5,783 bases of DNA from Phycisphaeraceae bacterium (lineage in GTDB: Bacteria > Planctomycetota > Phycisphaerae > Phycisphaerales > Phycisphaeraceae), in assembly GCA_003552605.1 (NCBI GenBank), contig PUNN01000069.1, positions 1 through 5,783 of the forward strand, read 5' to 3'. Below, in pieces: positions 4,339 through 5,783 of the stretch. Made by a program: the position numbers and the translations under genes. The notes under the pieces are model-generated. The model searched no databases. It saw nothing but the letters and a program-made list of their open reading frames with translations, and was not told the DNA's origin. How positions within the stretch are numbered: position 1 is the stretch's first letter; every line of letters begins with the position of its first letter.

Positions 4339-5783
4339 TCAACGCCGCCAAGCCAGCAGCGTCTTGAACAGTTTCTTGACAACCGGGGTCAGCCGGGTGC
4401 GGTTGAAGGCATCGGCGGTCTTCTTGATCGCCTCGGCCTGCGTGGGATACGGGAAGATCGTCTTCGACAGCTTGCCAAGCCCGGTCCCCAGCGTCATCGC
4501 CTGCGAGAGTTGGGCGATCAGATCACCGGCGTGAGCGGCCACGATGGTGGCACCGATGATCTGGTCGGTCTTGCGCTTCAGATGGATCTTCACGAATCCC
4601 TCGGTCTCACCATCGAGGATGGCCCGGTCGACATCGGACATCTCGACCTTGAATGTGTCGACCGCGATCCCTTTTGCTTCCGCCTCGTGGGGGTAGAGGC
4701 CAACGTGGGCGATCTCGGGTTCGGTATACGTACACCAGGGAATCGTCAGGGCACTTGCCCTGGCGCGGCCGAAGAACAGCGCATTCTGAAGCACGATGCG
4801 GGCCATGGCGTCCGCGGCGTGCGTGAACTTGAAGCGTGAACACACATCCCCGGCAGCGAAGACCCTGCGATTGCTCGTGCGAAGCTTGTCATTCACCGTG
4901 ACGCCGAGCTTCGGGTCATAATCGACACCCGCCGCTTCAAGGCCGAGGCCATCGACATTCGGCTTGCGACCCACCCCGAGCAGGATCTCATCCACCCGCA
5001 TCTCGTGGCGCTGCCCCTCGCACTCGAGCCTCAGCACCTTCTCATCGCCTTCCCGGCTGACCTCGAGCGTCCGGCCGCCGCAGACGAGATGCACCCCATC
5101 TCGCCGCATCGCCTCGGTGACGATCTCCGCGGCATCGGCATCCTCTCGTGGCAGAACCTGCTTTTCAGACTCGATAAGCGTGACCTGCGAACCGAGCCGG
5201 GCGAAGGTCTGCGCCATTTCCGAACCGATCGGCCCCGCCCCGATCACCGCAAGCCGCTCGGGCAACTCGGTGAGTGAAAATACTGTCTCGTTGGTCAGGT
5301 ACCCAGCTTCCTCGATCCCCTCGATGGGCAGCGGCGTGGCGCGGGCGCCGGTGGCGATGACCGCCCGGGCGAACTTGAGCTTCACCCCATCGACCTCGAT
5401 GGTATCGGGCCCGGTAAAGGCGGCATTGCCAAGGTAGACATCCACCCCGAGGTCGCTGAATCGCTGCACCGAATCGTTGGGGCTGATCTGTGCCCGCAGC
5501 CGGCGCATCCGCTCCATGACGGTGCCGAAAGCGATGCGCGGCTGCCCGGGAATCTCGACACCAAAGTCTTCCGCCCGACCCGCTTCGACCGCAGCACGGC
5601 CGCAGCGGATCAGCGCCTTGCTCGGCACGCAGCCGACGTTGAGACAGTCCCCGCCCATCAGGTCGCGCTCGATCAGCGCCACCTTCGCCCCGAGCCCCGC
5701 CGCGCCGGCTGCGCTGACGAGACCGGCGGTGCCGGCGCCGATGACCACGAGGTTGTAGCGGCCGTCGGGCGGCACGGGATTGC
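4339..5783 (-). CDS. FAD-dependent pyridine nucleotide-disulfide oxidoreductase (MerA/dihydrolipoamide-dehydrogenase-like), 5' end beyond window
   Basis: This is a class I flavoprotein disulfide reductase, about 480 residues visible. Numbering here is from the GTG codon at 5775. The FAD-binding motif GAGTAG is at 13-18. The redox-active GGDCLNVGC is at 41-49, with Cys44 and Cys49 forming the CX4C pair. ATG lies at 141-143, the NAD(P)H-binding GAGPIG at 179-184, AAGDV at 307-311, and a C-terminal dimerisation domain from about 345. Glu202 at the end of the second Rossmann strand suggests NADH. The usual catalytic His of dihydrolipoamide dehydrogenase is replaced by Tyr443 in FPYPTQAE (441-448), as in mercuric-reductase-like proteins, yet the MerA C-terminal Cys-Cys pair is absent, so true Hg(II) reduction is doubtful. 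GTG 5775 could be the start, but the frame stays open to the edge and the preceding codons read N-P. With V-P this gives NPVP, resembling the leader I recall just before RYNLVVIGAG in relatives, so the gene is probably partial. Its substrate is unknown. Confidence 0.9.
   Translation of the reverse strand, partial: NPVPPDGRYNLVVIGAGTAGLVSAAGAAGLGAKVALIERDLMGGDCLNVGCVPSKALIRCGRAAVEAGRAEDFGVEIPGQPRIAFGTVMERMRRLRAQISPNDSVQRFSDLGVDVYLGNAAFTGPDTIEVDGVKLKFARAVIATGARATPLPIEGIEEAGYLTNETVFSLTELPERLAVIGAGPIGSEMAQTFARLGSQVTLIESEKQVLPREDADAAEIVTEAMRRDGVHLVCGGRTLEVSREGDEKVLRLECEGQRHEMRVDEILLGVGRKPNVDGLGLEAAGVDYDPKLGVTVNDKLRTSNRRVFAAGDVCSRFKFTHAADAMARIVLQNALFFGRARASALTIPWCTYTEPEIAHVGLYPHEAEAKGIAVDTFKVEMSDVDRAILDGETEGFVKIHLKRKTDQIIGATIVAAHAGDLIAQLSQAMTLGTGLGKLSKTIFPYPTQAEAIKKTADAFNRTRLTPVVKKLFKTLLAWRR

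Overview
The window is GC-rich, and every gene I can support lies on the minus strand, so it reads from right to left. It suggests a high-GC Gram-negative bacterium. The FAD oxidoreductase resembles, from memory, a group common in planctomycetes, cyanobacteria and some proteobacteria. A planctomycete-like or proteobacterial source is only a guess; nothing here fixes the taxon.

Layout from right to left. (1) 5783-4339 is a class I pyridine nucleotide-disulfide oxidoreductase, MerA/dihydrolipoamide-dehydrogenase-like, whose reading frame is still open at the right edge and is probably 5'-truncated. (2) After 43 bases comes 4295-4068, a small exported protein, probably a lipoprotein. Its mature part is a decapeptide repeat rich in His and Pro, with an EPGSPP core. 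(3) 4067-3670 is about 400 bases with no convincing gene but with several inverted repeats. The best is a 45-base hairpin whose only non-Watson-Crick positions become G.U pairs in RNA read from the minus strand. (4) 3669-2167 is a 500-residue polytopic membrane protein of the GT-C/mannosyltransferase type. (5) 2170-14 is a 718-residue protein carrying three transferase domains in one chain. They are a polyprenyl-phosphate-sugar-synthase-like GT2 domain, a TIGR04282-type (DUF2064) domain and a TIGR04283-type GT2 domain. Genes 4 and 5 share an ATGA stop/start overlap, with a perfect GGAGG ribosome binding site for gene 5, so they are translationally coupled.

How the genes may work together. The GT-C membrane protein is a plausible user of a lipid-linked sugar made by the first domain of the fusion protein. 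The TIGR04282 and TIGR04283 families are known, from memory, as partners of the radical SAM/selenodomain protein now linked to arsenosugar biosynthesis. MerA-like oxidoreductases of this type can sit near such clusters. The radical SAM gene itself is not in the window, so the arsenosugar link is inference.

The most notable items are the three-domain fusion, the coupled GT-C/GT2 pair, the small repeat lipoprotein and the hairpin-rich intergenic block.
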